Assembly (NCBI RefSeq): GCF_002288925.2
Contig: NW_022098023.1
Coordinates: forward strand, 31,214,689-31,278,688
DNA length: 64,000 nt
From: Delphinapterus leucas
Taxonomy: Eukaryota > Chordata > Mammalia > Artiodactyla > Monodontidae
Direction: 5' to 3'
In this document: positions 23,800 to 35,504 of the stretch, piece by piece
How the letters are laid out: the number at the start of each line of letters is the position of its first letter
Numbering within the stretch: the stretch's first letter is position 1
Program-made: the position numbers and the translations under genes
The notes under the pieces: model-generated
The model's input: only the letters and a program-made list of their open reading frames with translations
Database searches by the model: none
Told to the model about the DNA's origin: nothing

Positions 23800-26700
23800 C
23801 CTTTTCTATATTCCAAGAGCTTTCAGTTTTCCTTGAGTTGTTAAGTGTTAAAGAATAAAATCGTTTTTCATCAAGCACACAAAAGTAGAAGTGTGTGATA
23901 ACATGAGGATGGCCATACATCCCAGTTTGCCAACGATGGTCCCAGTGTATGCCTCTTGTCCTGGCATAATTACCAACCGCACTTCTGTGCATTTTCAAAT
24001 GTTCCCTGACTTGTCACTAACAGATGAGGAACCATTAAGAGATTTAAAATATGAGCTAAAGGAGGGGGACCATTAACCCAGGTGAGATATTCAGAGGCCC
24101 TGACCCAGGGCAGTGGTCATGGTGATGGAGGGGAGCAAACAGCATCCATTTCTCCTTCTTTTAGAAGCAGCATCCCCACCTCCTTCGGGAAACTGTCTCC
24201 TGTCTCTTTATGTAAATTAAGGGGACTCTGCTTTCTCCAAGCCAAGGGGTGGCATGAGACCAGTGAGCCAATGGGACACTCTCTCCTGGAACTCTGCCCC
24301 TTGAGCAGAATGAGGAGATGAGAGAAGACCAGTGGCGGGGAGCTTGGAGAGTGTGCAATCTCACAGCAGTGCACCGACTCAGTCTCCCCATGTGGTTCCT
24401 ACTGCAGAGACCCCCAGAATGGCATGGGCCCTGGGAGTCAGTTTCTTCAGCCTTTCTTTCATTCTGTGAGTTTCCTCGTAGCCTTCCAATCAATATCTTT
24501 TTGGTTTAAAGTAGCCAGAATTCGGTCTCTGCTACTCACAACAAATGAATCCACACCCATCCCGGTGTTGTCAAGAGGCTGTACTTACAGTTGGAGGGGA
24601 AGAGGGAAGCAAAGGTGATACACTCACTAGCCAGCACTTTTCTTTTTCACTCTGTATCTTAACCATTATGTTTGTAAGTGGACGCCATACCATAATCTCC
24701 CTCTCTCGCTGCATCACTGTAAAATGCTCTATCTGCTTCATTGCTTATTTTCTATTATCTACGTATATATATACAAATGGGGTGTGCTTCGTAAAAAGAT
24801 AATCGTTAGTATTGAATCTGAAGATCTTGCCTCTGCCACTGAGGGTCCACTAGCCCAGGATTTGTTTCCTTACCTCCTGTGATGGTTCCGGTACTTCCGC
24901 AGGGGCTGCAAAAACAAAACGCTAGGATTTCACTTAAAACAAACAAAACATACTTCTCAAACAGACCTCTTCCTGGAGGTTATTTGTCCGTGAAACGAAT
25001 GCGCATGGGTGACCTGAAGGAAATTTTTATTTTGGCACTGTTCTCCTTTAAACCATTCGAGGCACGGAGCGTTGCCTCTGCATTCTAACGTGGCTGGAGG
25101 GTGCTGAGCCGTGATCTAACACGGGCAGCACGCGCTTGCTTCAGGTAGGGGAACAAATGAAAATTGGGGAGGGCAAGACTACACACTGCGATTGGTTGGA
25201 TTTTGATGCAGCAAACACTCTAACGTCCTGAAATATGGGATGCAGGATGTCTCCACAGAGGCACTGTGCTACAGTTCTTGAAAGGCAAGAACAAATTTAA
25301 ACTGGGTTTTGTAAAAACAAATGACATCATTTCTGCATACTCTGAAACGCTGCAGCCCCAATGGAACATTTTCTCATTTTCCCCTTTGCTCTCTGTATGT
25401 GTCTGACTGCAGGGCTTCAGGTTTTGATGCTGCACGTTTCACTGGCTAGATCTTGGAAGGAATAACCTTTCATCACTTGCCTCTAAAAATAATCAAATCC
25501 AAGAATAAAATATAGAGGCATGTAAAAGTTCATTTAAACTCACATTTAATCTCCATGCACTGTTATCTAGAGACATGACAGCACATGGGAAGAATTCTAG
25601 GGATTTGAAGGAAACAATAAAAAAAATGCTGTTTGGGGGACTGTCATCATGGAAATTATGGCACTGATTTATTTTGGATGGCCTTCATCGTACAGTGTGT
25701 GGTGTGGGTGGCTTGGAGGGGCAGGATTTCCATGTAGGGATTATTCTGAGTTTGCACTGTTAGCTGCAACAGTAATCAGGGATCTGTTATAGTTACGATA
25801 GTCAGTTAAGAGCTATACTGAAATACTGTTCCTCGTTGCAGAATTCTACAAAAAAATAAAAGACATGCAAGTTCAAAAGTTTTTTAAAACACAGCAGAGT
25901 TAACTGACTTTCAGAGCGTGGTTTTTTTCATCTTCAGAAGCTAGACACCTAGAAATGTAATAGTGAATCATCAACATATCAAAATGCGATGGAAATTTTC
26001 TCACCAAGAAAACATTTGTTTAATCACTGTCTTTAGCCAAAGGACGTCCCAGGAAGCTCCCTATTTGTCAATGTCAGTCCTGTAGGAGCAAGTGAATGGG
26101 CAAGAACAGTGAGAACCCACCAAGGCTTGAATCCTACCTGGTTTTCTCAATTCCATCCCCAAACCCAGACCTTACTGTTCACCTTCCTAAAACCACTTCC
26201 CGCAGCTAATTCTGGAAACTGCTTTTCTTTGTTGAGCAGACTATTAAAATCTTTTTAGTTCCATTTTCTTCAATATTATGATGAAATGGCAAACAAGAAA
26301 TGAATCTCAAACTACAAAGATGAATTTTATGTTAAAAATTACATTTAGTGACTTCCGAACTGAGGTTTGACACCATACACCCTCAGACTTAACGGTGATT
26401 CTTTTAGGAAGTAGGGGCAATATGATGGTTGCCTTTCTCTCAGAAATGAAACCAGCCTAGGGAGAATCTTAAGGAGAAATGGAGAAACAAGTCCATACAT
26501 ACACCCCTGTCCTCCCCCTTGAATATTAATTTTAATCTCTGTTCTCGGTTCTGTACATACTCCCTTTGACCTTCAAAGCCTAGAGGTCATCTTTGAGAAC
26601 CCCACTCTTATTTATGCCATTATGAATCAAATGATGGCTACTGTGTAGACCCCAATAAAGTCGTATACCAGCAATCAGAAACAATCTCTAACTAGAGTTA

Positions 26701-27630
26701 CTTTTACTAGTCAGGAAATGCAATAGACTATCTGATTAAATAAACATTTCTTTATTATTAAGGATGATACCATTTATTTATTTCCATTGCCCTCCTCTTC
26801 AAAATTTCCCTCTCATTCTGAAAGAAATTTTTCACAATATTTTTCTGCATCATTTTCTCCATTCAACTGAAATTGTTTCCACTTTAAAAAGAAACCCAAC
26901 TAGGCCTTCTTATGGAACTCAACATGACTTCCTCCTGCTGTAATCATTTTTCCTACTGGAGATACTTTGTACATATAGGAATTCTGCTTTATTCTTCCCA
27001 GTCTAGGAAAAGGAGAAGAAAGAAATTTCTAGCATTTCTCTATCTCTTTCTGACCTTCTAGTACCTCTCCTCCTCTTTCTTATTTTGTCTTTCTTTCATC
27101 TCCCCTGAACTGCTGGAGCTGAAAACACAGAGCTAGAAACTTAGAGCCACAGTGGCTGCTCTTGCTGTCCTTTGGCCTAAAGTCACCTGAGCCTTAAAAT
27201 TTAAAAAAAAAAAATTTTTTTAAAGAAGTAGAAAATAGGAAGGACGCTTGACAGTTTCTAAGTTCTACTCTCTCTGCTTTGAAGTCCCCCTGGCATGCAC
27301 ATGCTATTGGAATTTCCTTTCAAAATATATCTTACTAGCACTTAAAACTGAGAGTTTATAAAAAGGGAGGAAGTATTAGGAGATGTGAAGAAACTTAAAT
27401 TTAATTTGCTTTTGCTGAGAATTTTTGTATAACCTAAGACAAGTTGATGGTATTTAGAATACAATGGAAATTCTACCACTAATTAAATTTACCCAAATTT
27501 TTATAGAAAAGAACCCCATGATGCTGACATCATCATGTATATGTTCTAATCCAGTGTCTAAGGCAAGTGAATAAAAAGGTATTGTGAGAGGCATATATGG
27601 GGTGCAAGGACAGAAAATCACCAGAGAAGC
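23800..27630. other. Repeat-poor unassigned stretch
   Basis: About 3.8 kb without a recognised transposon. A slightly GC/CpG-richer patch (24880-25150) contains 'aatgcgcatggg', an NRF1-like half site, and 'cttcaggtaggg', a donor-like string. No exon can be proved. Frames here overlap on both strands. Confidence 0.4.
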
Positions 27631-27639
27631 ACTAGTCGG

Positions 27640-28413
27640 ATGCTATGGCTCTTCTGTTCAGGACTTTCCATGGCTTCTCATCTCTTTCTGAAAAAGCCCA
27701 GTGCCCTTGCAAGGGCCTTGATCTCCTTCTGCACTCTGCCCCTCCTTCCTGTCTGACCTCAACTTCTCCCCTCTCCTTCTCATTCCTCAATTCCAGCCAC
27801 ACTAAACTTGTTGTTTCTTGGACAGTCCAAACATATGTCAGCTTCAGGACCTTTGTATAAACTAATTCCTGTGCCTGGAGCAATGTTCGTCCAGACGGCC
27901 ACGCGCTAGCTCCTGTGTTTCCTTCAGATCTCTGCTCCAATGCCATCTTTTCCATTAGACTTTCCCCGACCACATTATCCGTCAACAGTGCTTGCTACTT
28001 CCAGTATCTTGATCCCCTGTAGCCTTCTTTGTTTTTCCCAGAGCACATATAAACATCTGACATTCTGTGTATTTGTTGATTTGTTTATGATCTACCCTAC
28101 CCCTTTGGAAGGCAAGCTCCATTAGAGCACGGACTTGGCTTTGCTCCCTGGTGTTGACAACAATGCCCAGCACAGAGAAGGGGCTTAGCAAATATTTGTT
28201 GAATAAATGAATGATCAGCTCGGTGCTTTGTGACCACCTAGAGGGGTGGGATAGGGAGGGTGGGAGGGAGGGAGACACAAGAGGGAAGAGATATGGGAAC
28301 ATATGTAGATGTATAACTGATTCACTTTGTTATAAAGCAGAAATTAACACACCATTGTAAAGCAATTATACTCCAATAAAGACGTAAAAAAAAAAAGAAA
28401 CGGAATGAATGAA
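27640..28413 (+). mobile_element. L2 LINE 3' end, interrupted by an L1 tail
   Basis: Good L2 3' region: 'ccatggcttctcatctc', 'agccacactaaacttgttg', 'cttcaggacctttgtata', 'cagatctctgctccaatg', 'gaaggcaagctccatta', and the tail 'atttgttgaataaatgaatg' (about 28194-28212). The tail repeat resumes after the L1 insert at about 28403 ('gaatgaatgaa'). Confidence 0.88.
28213..28399 (+). mobile_element. L1 3' end, severely 5'-truncated
   Basis: Forward L1 3' UTR: 'gatcagctcggtgctttgtg', 'gaggggtgggatagggagg', 'cattgtaaagcaattatac', 'tccaataaagacgt' plus an A-tail. It is inserted in the AATGAATGA tail of an L2. The TSD ('gaataaatgaat' / 'gaatgaatgaa') is blurred by that tail repeat. Confidence 0.93.
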
Positions 28414-29255
28414 CTTCCAACTTTGAAATACTGAGATAATATCATATTTCTAAGACCTCTTTATTTTTGTGTCTTTGCAGCAAAATCATACTTATCTTTG
28501 TTGCTAAAGCTTAAATCAGTGACATTGGAATTAGACATGTTTAACATTAAAATATAGACTCAGTTTTTTTTCATATTTAAAATTATACATTGAAGTTAGT
28601 GACATTTCTTTCTAATATAATCCTCTTTTGTTCCTTCACTGTTATACATATTGCCTTTTCTCTTCTTTCCTTGCTTAAAAACTAAAACAGTAGTGCTCGC
28701 TGGTCTTTCCAGTAAATTCTCACACAATAATTTCCTTGATTATGTGTTTCATTTCGCTCCGGCTCAGAAAGCTCTCCTCCACCTTCTTTTCATTCCTAAC
28801 GTTCCCTCCATTCCTGTCCATGTCTCTGAAGCCCTTGAAACTGTGAACTATGAAACTATTCTCTCTCAATTAATTTTTTAAATTTCCTTCTACCGTGGTC
28901 CTCGCCTTACCCACTACATTGCCTTGTCTTTCCCTGCTGGGAACTCTGCTCTTTGGGGTTCCTCTGACTATAATATTTGGGCAAATACAGTGGACTGAGA
29001 GCTCTCATGGAATTGAATTCTCATGAAGCTTTTGAGGAAAGTAATCCCTGATTTCAATGAGTCATGTAAAAGATGGGCATCAAAACAAGCTGGCTTTTTC
29101 CTTTCCTTAATAGTAATAAGTTGAGAAGGAGAAATATGTTAAACAGCTAAAAGTTAACGTAATTTTTATCCTGTGTTTCTGCATTTCTTTTTTTTTTTGC
29201 TTTTTTTAACTCATCAGCATAAAAATTTCTTTTTCTATTTACTTTCCTCTGAATA
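28414..29255. other. Unassigned non-coding stretch
   Basis: Pyrimidine-rich in places, with no family recognised. Confidence 0.4.
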
Positions 29256-29257
29256 TT

Positions 29258-29612
29258 TTAATTTTTGTTTTTTAAATTTTTTAAATTGATGTATAACTGA
29301 TATATTAGTTTCATGTGTACGACATAATGATTTCATACTTGTGTAGATTGTGAAACGATCACCACAATAGTCTAGGTAACATTGTCACCGTACATAATTA
29401 CAAAAAATTATTTTTCTTATGTCCAGAACTTTCTTAGGCAACTTTCAAACATGCAATACAGTATTATTAACTATAGTCACCATGCTGTACATTACATCCC
29501 CAGGACTTATTCATCTTATAACTGGAAGTTTGTACCTTTTGAACCCCTCATCCACTTCTCCCAGCCCCCAACCCCACCTCTGCAATCATTAATCTCTTCT
29601 CTGTATCTATGA
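29258..29612 (-). mobile_element. Older L1 3' UTR, reverse (L1MA/MB-like)
   Basis: Complement of an old L1 3' UTR. 'gatgtataactgatatatta' and 'gtgtacgacataatgattt' come first, then 'actatagtcaccatgctgt' and 'acattacatccccaggactt'. 'ggaagtttgtaccttttgaa' and 'ccccacctctgcaatcatt' follow. The 76-codon frame over it is incidental. Confidence 0.88.
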
Positions 29613-31950
29613 GCTTAGTATAAAACTCTTTATAGTGTTCGAAACTGCAAAAGAATTTAGGACATTATACTTTTCCATCTTACATAACTTCACAAAGTAA
29701 CACTTGCCAATAAAATCCTGCCATTTTAGCCTCTCTTCTTTTTCCCTACGCCCAACTCTCACATGGATCTGAATTTGTGTAAAAATATTGCTGAACTTTC
29801 TTCAATGATGGAAACGTTCTATCTCTGCAGTGTTCAATACACTAGCCACTAGCCACATGTGGCTAGAGCATTTAAATGTGACTAGTGCAACTGGGGAACT
29901 GAGTTTTTAACTTCCAGAGGCATCCTAAATGAAGATAAATTTCATTACCAAACATGGAAATAGTGGATGACACGCAGCCAATTTACAATCTACATCTCTA
30001 GTCACCTGCAAACCCCATATCCTTATCTCCTCTCGGTCACACACTTTACTACACCCAATTGTTTTCAGGCAAATTTCTTAGGAAAAATAAAACTGAAAAA
30101 CTACTTTGACAGTCAACCCTCAGGTATCTGTAATGAGGGAGTACATTTATCAATAATAAAATGAAGCCAGGACTTCACATTAACTTTGGGTTTAAAATCT
30201 TGTGCATTGACTCTGCTACTGCAATTGTAGACTATACTTCATTTCACTCCTGTTGACCACACTGTACAGGTAGTTATAGGCCATGATTTCCAGATGGCAA
30301 AATTCAGAACAGAAAGAGAAAGTGACATCAAGACCTCGAAACAAGACTTCTGAAATATCACAGATGTTTGATTATATGACATTTAAATTCTCCCATTTTT
30401 GTCAATTCGCTATTGTTACCTATGATATTTTGACATTAGTTGAAAATTAAGTGTTCTTTGCAATACTGTGGTTTTAAAACATAAAATTTCAGGCTTATCC
30501 AAATGAACTCATTCAACTTAAAATGTGTTTATGATACTATAGAGGATTCATCTAATTCTTAAATTTTCAATCTTTATAATTAGAGAACGCTTCTATATCA
30601 TGGGTCATACCAAAGCTCTCTTTATCTTTGCCTCTTTGTGTCTTTACACGGGATATCTTTTTTATTGCTCTCTAGACATCAAGTCTGCACTGAGATGCTA
30701 CAATGGTGCCACACCAGTGAGTAGGAGCTTAGCCCCCAGCCACACAAAATATATTGAAAATCCAGGGCAAAAAACACTTCCCCGAGTGCCACAGTGCCAC
30801 AGTGCCTACTCTGCAGATCAGTACTTCTTAGATAACCCCTAAACAAAACCAATCAAAAAGACAGCAACTATACTATCCCAGGAGAGCCATGATAAACATT
30901 GACATAAAGATTCTGGAAAGTCCAGTAGCAAAGAAACCTATTGGCTTTTTTTCAAACTCAGTGCTTTTCTGTGACTTTAACCTTTGAACACTTTATCTTC
31001 TCACCTGACATCTCTTAATAGCCTATGGAACTAATGTTCCAGGGAAGACACTAGGCCTTAAGGTATTTCTAAGTATCAATTCCCTGTTTCCAAATATTCT
31101 GGCTTATTCTAGATCTATATACATTCGACAGGTTGAGAAACCCTATCAATTCAACAGAATGCCAGGTTAAGAGGTTTCCAAGAGATCGATAAGACCATTA
31201 GATAGATAAATAAATAAATAAATAACTTCCACTGTGTATTCCTAGAGTCCACGCCGAGAACTTCTCTGACAGTTTACAGTTGCTTTGCCAAGAGGCTTCA
31301 AACATATCTGGGATCACAATTGCTCTTCAAGCTACAGATTTGTCATTAATTGTAGATGCAATTGACTGCATGATTATTGCCTATAAGCAGGCTCTTGTAG
31401 ACAAGATTTCCTCCACTGAAAATACCTGGAGGGTCTGTTACAAATAGCAGTTCCCCAGACCAGATAACACCCAGTAGTTTTTATGACTTGCCTTAGTTTT
31501 AGCTTGATTTCTTTGAGACAACAGGAAGGAGATCTCGTACATAATTTAGTTTAGAAAATTATATGTGTGAGGACTGCCTATGAAACTACTGTGTGGTGAA
31601 AATGAAAAGTATCTTTGAAAGTCAAAAAGGCATCATTAAAATGGTTTTCCCTCAGGAATAAGACTGCTTAACGGCTTCTTCAAAACAAATAATAAGTGAA
31701 AAGGAAAGGATTTACAAGGTGTCCGGATTTTAGAATTTTACAGTTCTGAGTTATGTTTTATCTACCTAATAATTACTATCTCCAAACCACTTAAATATGT
31801 GACTCTCGCAGAGAGTGCCTTTATCTGTGTCTAAATTCTTCTCTAGGAAAAATTTCTATCCATGCTTTTAATCTATATTTAAGAAGAAGTTGAAACCAGG
31901 CTATGGAAGCAGATCGCATGAGATAGTACCGTGTAGAAGACAAACTGAAG
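29613..31950. other. Unassigned non-coding stretch
   Basis: No transposon recognised apart from a short TAGA/TAAA run (31200-31226). Confidence 0.4.
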
Positions 31951-31954
31951 TCAG

Positions 31955-32165
31955 AAAGACATGGGTTCACATCCTTACTCTAACAATTGTAAACTGTGTA
32001 ACCATACAGGATATTTACCTTTTCTGAATGTCAATTTCTCTATCTGTGAAATGGATATCACAGCACCCTACAACAAAAGATAGTCAAGAGAATCCAATGA
32101 GACAGTGTATGTAAAGCATTTAAAACCAGGCCTGGAAAATAGTAAAATATGTTAAAATCTGCTAG
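31955..32165 (+). mobile_element. MIR SINE
   Basis: 'catgggttcacatccttac', 'ctgtgtaaccatacagg', 'gtcaatttctctatctgtgaaatg', 'gtatgtaaagcatttaaaac' and 'caggcctggaaaatagta', in MIR order. Confidence 0.8.
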
Positions 32166-32756
32166 AAAATGGGGATTATTACTCTAAACTATTATTTTGG
32201 TCCAAGAGAAGTTTCAGAAATATTTTTTTCTATGTAGTTTCCGGAATATAATATTCAAGCATCCATTTCTTTAAACTATGTACCACATCGATTCCCTTCC
32301 TTTATTAAACAAATGCTCAAGTCACGAAGGATCAGGAGGTAAGAGAAAGTCCTGGCCACTGAGAGGTCACCATCGAGTCAAGAGACAGCTGAGGCCCAAA
32401 TCCTGGCAGCGCATCACAGCAAGTGCATAATGGGAGAGGTGTGATCACAGTGCTGTTGGAAGACAGGAAGAGAGTGGCAAGCTCTGCCCAAGTATGCAGG
32501 CTCTGTCTTCTTAGGGAAGAAAGAAGAGAAGCTGGGCCTTGAGGGACCAAGGGGATTTGCCAGGTGGAGGAATGGGGTGGGTCTTTCAGCAGATGCATCG
32601 GGAAATGATATGTTCAGTGGAGCTAGAGAGTGCATATGTGTGGCTTGTAGGGAGTGGAGGAAGGACAAGAAGAAAGAGTTTCAAGAGCGTTCATATAAGG
32701 GGCTTAAAAAGCCAAAAGTGGTCAGACCGGAAAGGAAAAGGAAAAATTGGTAATTA

Positions 32757-32985
32757 AGTTCCTGAACACCTACTATGGCTGGCATCGTATCAGATGCTTC
32801 ACCTACGATTTTGCATCTAAATCATAGGACAACACTCCGAGATAAGCAGTATTCTCTCCATTGTGCAGATGAGAAAAGTGTGGCTCTCAGAAGTTAAGCA
32901 AGTTGCTCAAAGTTACAGAAAAGGAAATTGAAGAAATGTGGATTCCAGCCCAGGTTTGTTGAACCACAGAGACGATGCCAACCTC
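32757..32985 (-). mobile_element. MIR SINE, reverse
   Basis: 'gaacacctactatggctgg', 'ctccattgtgcagatgagaa', 'aagttaagcaagttgctc' and 'attccagcccaggtttgtt', in reversed MIR order. Confidence 0.85.
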
Positions 32986-33384
32986 TATTTTAAGCAAGGG
33001 GAACCAGTGGGGGGTCTGTAAAAAAGGAAGTGACCTCATCAAAAAAATGTTTTTTGAAAGGAAAGTATGGTGACAGAATATAAGATGATGGACTGGAGGA
33101 AGAGAAGGCTGGAGATTAGGAGATTAGGTCGAGGTTATTGCAGCTTTGCAGGGGAAAGATGAGGGAGGTTTCAGCGAGCCAGCTCCTGTGCAGATGGAGA
33201 GGAAAGAAACATTTCTTAGAGAGACTCCAAAAGGCTTGGGAACCAACTGGATGTGAATATACTTAGAATAAAATCTCTGAACTTTATGATAGAATGTACG
33301 CAAGGGAGAATAGTGAACTACTTTATTTTAAAACGGTATGTTAATTTGGAAGAACAGAGTCAAACACGCGGCATTATGTCATCT

Positions 33385-33545
33385 AAACCCGTCCTATCCA
33401 AAGTGTAGTCCACAGGCCAGCACATCGCTACACCCAGAAGTTTGTCGGAAATGCCAGATTTCATGCCCTGCCCAGGACCTTTTGAAACAATCTGCATTTT
33501 AACAAGATCACCATGTAAAAGCAGCACTAAACTAAAAGCTCTAAA
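33385..33545 (+). mobile_element. MER5A-like DNA transposon fragment (hAT-Charlie)
   Basis: 'tatccaaagtgtagtccaca', 'agtttgtcggaaatgccag', 'ctgcccaggaccttttg' and 'caatctgcattttaacaag' follow MER5A order. It is non-autonomous and lacks transposase; the terminal repeats are degraded. Confidence 0.7.
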
Positions 33546-34326
33546 ATTGAGGGTAATAGAGGAGGAAGGTATCAGAGAAGAGAGGTAATTGTCTTTAAAA
33601 ATAGGCTCTAAACCCTGAATTTTGACCATAAATCTATCATCTTTCAAAAGCATTCTGGTTAGCAGTGATCTTATTTCCTATTACTTTTATTATGTTAAGA
33701 AGTTTCTAGAAGAAGCAGCCACAGGTGCTGACATAGCCAAGATGTAAAAGGCAGATGCTCATTCAATTCAGTATTTTACAAAAGACTGCCAAATCCAAGC
33801 TGTAACCAAATGATTCGGTGGCATTTGATTTGCTCATTTGGAATGTCAGCAGGGATAATGCTTACATCAGCTCTGTGCTGTCTTATATTGTCCTTTAGTT
33901 ACCAGAAAAAGAGAAATCCAAAGAGAGTATATTTTATCATCATGACTGACTGAAAGAGAGGCAGAACAGAAAGATCTTAAAATATTTTCTGAACTTTCAA
34001 TACATGTGTGTATTAGAGTGTGTGTCTGTGTGTGTAATGTCGAGAAAGTCTTGAATGCTGTCCTGAATTTCTCTCCAACTATTATGGATCCAAAGTCTGT
34101 AGATTGCACACAACGATTAATGAGAACCAGAGCCAAGACAGATAGGTTCGGTAGAGCCTGGAAGGGAAAAAAAATAATACAACTCAGAAAGGTACACCAA
34201 CTAAAATTCTTCACCCAAGATTTGCCCTGGAATCTCTTCTAAACCACTGGCCCAGTGATTTGTACCAGCTTTCTCCCATTCCATCCACCCTGATGAGCAC
34301 TGGTGTCCTTTGTAAAGAATATTGGG

Positions 34327-34535
34327 GGCTTCCCTGGTGGCGCAGTGGTTGAGAGTCCGCCTGCCGATGCAGGGGACACGGGTTCGTGCCCCGGTCCGGG
34401 AAGATCCCACATGCCGCGGAGCGGCTGGACCCGTGAGCCATGGCCGCTGAGTCTGCGCGTCCGGAGCCTGTGCTCCGCAACGGGAGAGACCACAGCAGTG
34501 AGAGGCCCAAGTACCGCAAGAAAAAAAAAAAAAAA
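34327..34535 (+). mobile_element. CHR-type SINE, CpG-rich young form
   Basis: Full element: 'ggcttccctggtggcgcag', 'ggttcgtgccccggtccgg', 'catgccgcggagcggctgg', 'gcgtccggagcctgtgctc' and a pure A-tail of about 18. The perfect 13-bp TSD 'aaagaatattggg' lies at 34314-34326 and 34536-34548. High CpG retention suggests recent insertion. The 132-codon reverse frame across it is a SINE translation. Confidence 0.97.
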
Positions 34536-34764
34536 AAAGAATATTGGGACTATATATTCTCCTTGTCTTATAATTTGATCCTTTAGCTGTGATGGGCAAA
34601 TTTAAATATTTTGTCTTGGCTCAATAAGAAATGTTTGTATACAGTTTAAACATTGGCAAGTGGCCAATGCAATGTTTCCTCTCTGGTCCGTGCATCCTTA
34701 TCCCTGTAATGGCAGGATCCTGAAGAGAGTAGGGTTCCATTGCTCTTTTCATCGCCACTGTTGT

Positions 34765-35250
34765 TTGTTAACAAACTTTTCTGAGAACTGTGATCAAGCA
34801 CTGTTCTAGGCTCCAGGGCACAGAGGTGACCAAAGCCACTGCTCACACACACCTGACATCCAGGTGAGCAAAACAGATAATGAACAAATGGAAAATACAA
34901 CCACAAGGTAATGTTTAGTAGTGATAAGTGACAACAAAAAAAGCATAAATGTGTCGTGAGGAAGAGAGCAATAGGGATGCTGTTTTAGACAGGGTGTTAG
35001 GTCAGATTTCTCTGGGGAGCTGAGACCTGAATAAAGTAAAGAGGTCAGACTTGGGAGGAGAGGAGTTCCAGGCTAAAGGAGCTGCAAAGGCAAAGACCTT
35101 TGGGTGGAAGTGCATTAGGAATGTTTGGGAAATAGCTAGAAGGTGAACACGGCTGGAGCAGAGGGAGAGGGAAGAAGAGTGAGAGAAAATGTTCAGCCAG
35201 GTGCTATCATGTAGGCCCTTCAAGGACATTGAAGGTCATAATAGAGTTAA
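34765..35250 (-). mobile_element. L2 LINE 3' region, reverse
   Basis: Reversed L2 order: 'caagcactgttctaggctcc', 'gagcaaaacagataatgaac', 'gtagtgataagtgacaac', 'tctctggggagctgagacc', 'gaggagttccaggctaaag', 'ctgcaaaggcaaagacc', 'ctggagcagagggagagg' and 'atcatgtaggcccttcaagg'. Confidence 0.85.
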
Positions 35251-35282
35251 AACAAAAACAAACAGACAAAAAAAATCTTTCA

Positions 35283-35500
35283 TTTACTGAGACAGGCACT
35301 ACACTAGTAAGACATATATGTGTTAGTCTAATCCTCACGATAATCCTATATATGGGTATCATCATTATCCCTCAGGAAAAATGAGATTTAGAAAGATTAA
35401 TCAACATGACCAAGGTCAGACAGCTACTGAGTGTTGGAGCTGGGATTTGAACGCAGGCCTGTCTGATACCAGAGGCCATTATACTTTCCACAATGCTGTT
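35283..35500 (-). mobile_element. MIR SINE, reverse
   Basis: 'gacaggcactacactagta', 'tgaccaaggtcagacagcta', 'gttggagctgggatttgaac' and 'gcaggcctgtctgatacc', in reversed MIR order. Confidence 0.88.
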
Positions 35501-35504
35501 ATGA

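Noticed and set aside
34201..34599. 132-codon reverse frame and its relatives in the other young SINEs (9646-10010, 41475-41909, 46317-46776, 60510-60935), which encode similar Arg/Pro/Ser-rich peptides
   Set aside because: The recurring peptide is a translation of the CHR SINE body. Every copy lies within SINE boundaries defined by target-site duplications and has no independent start context.
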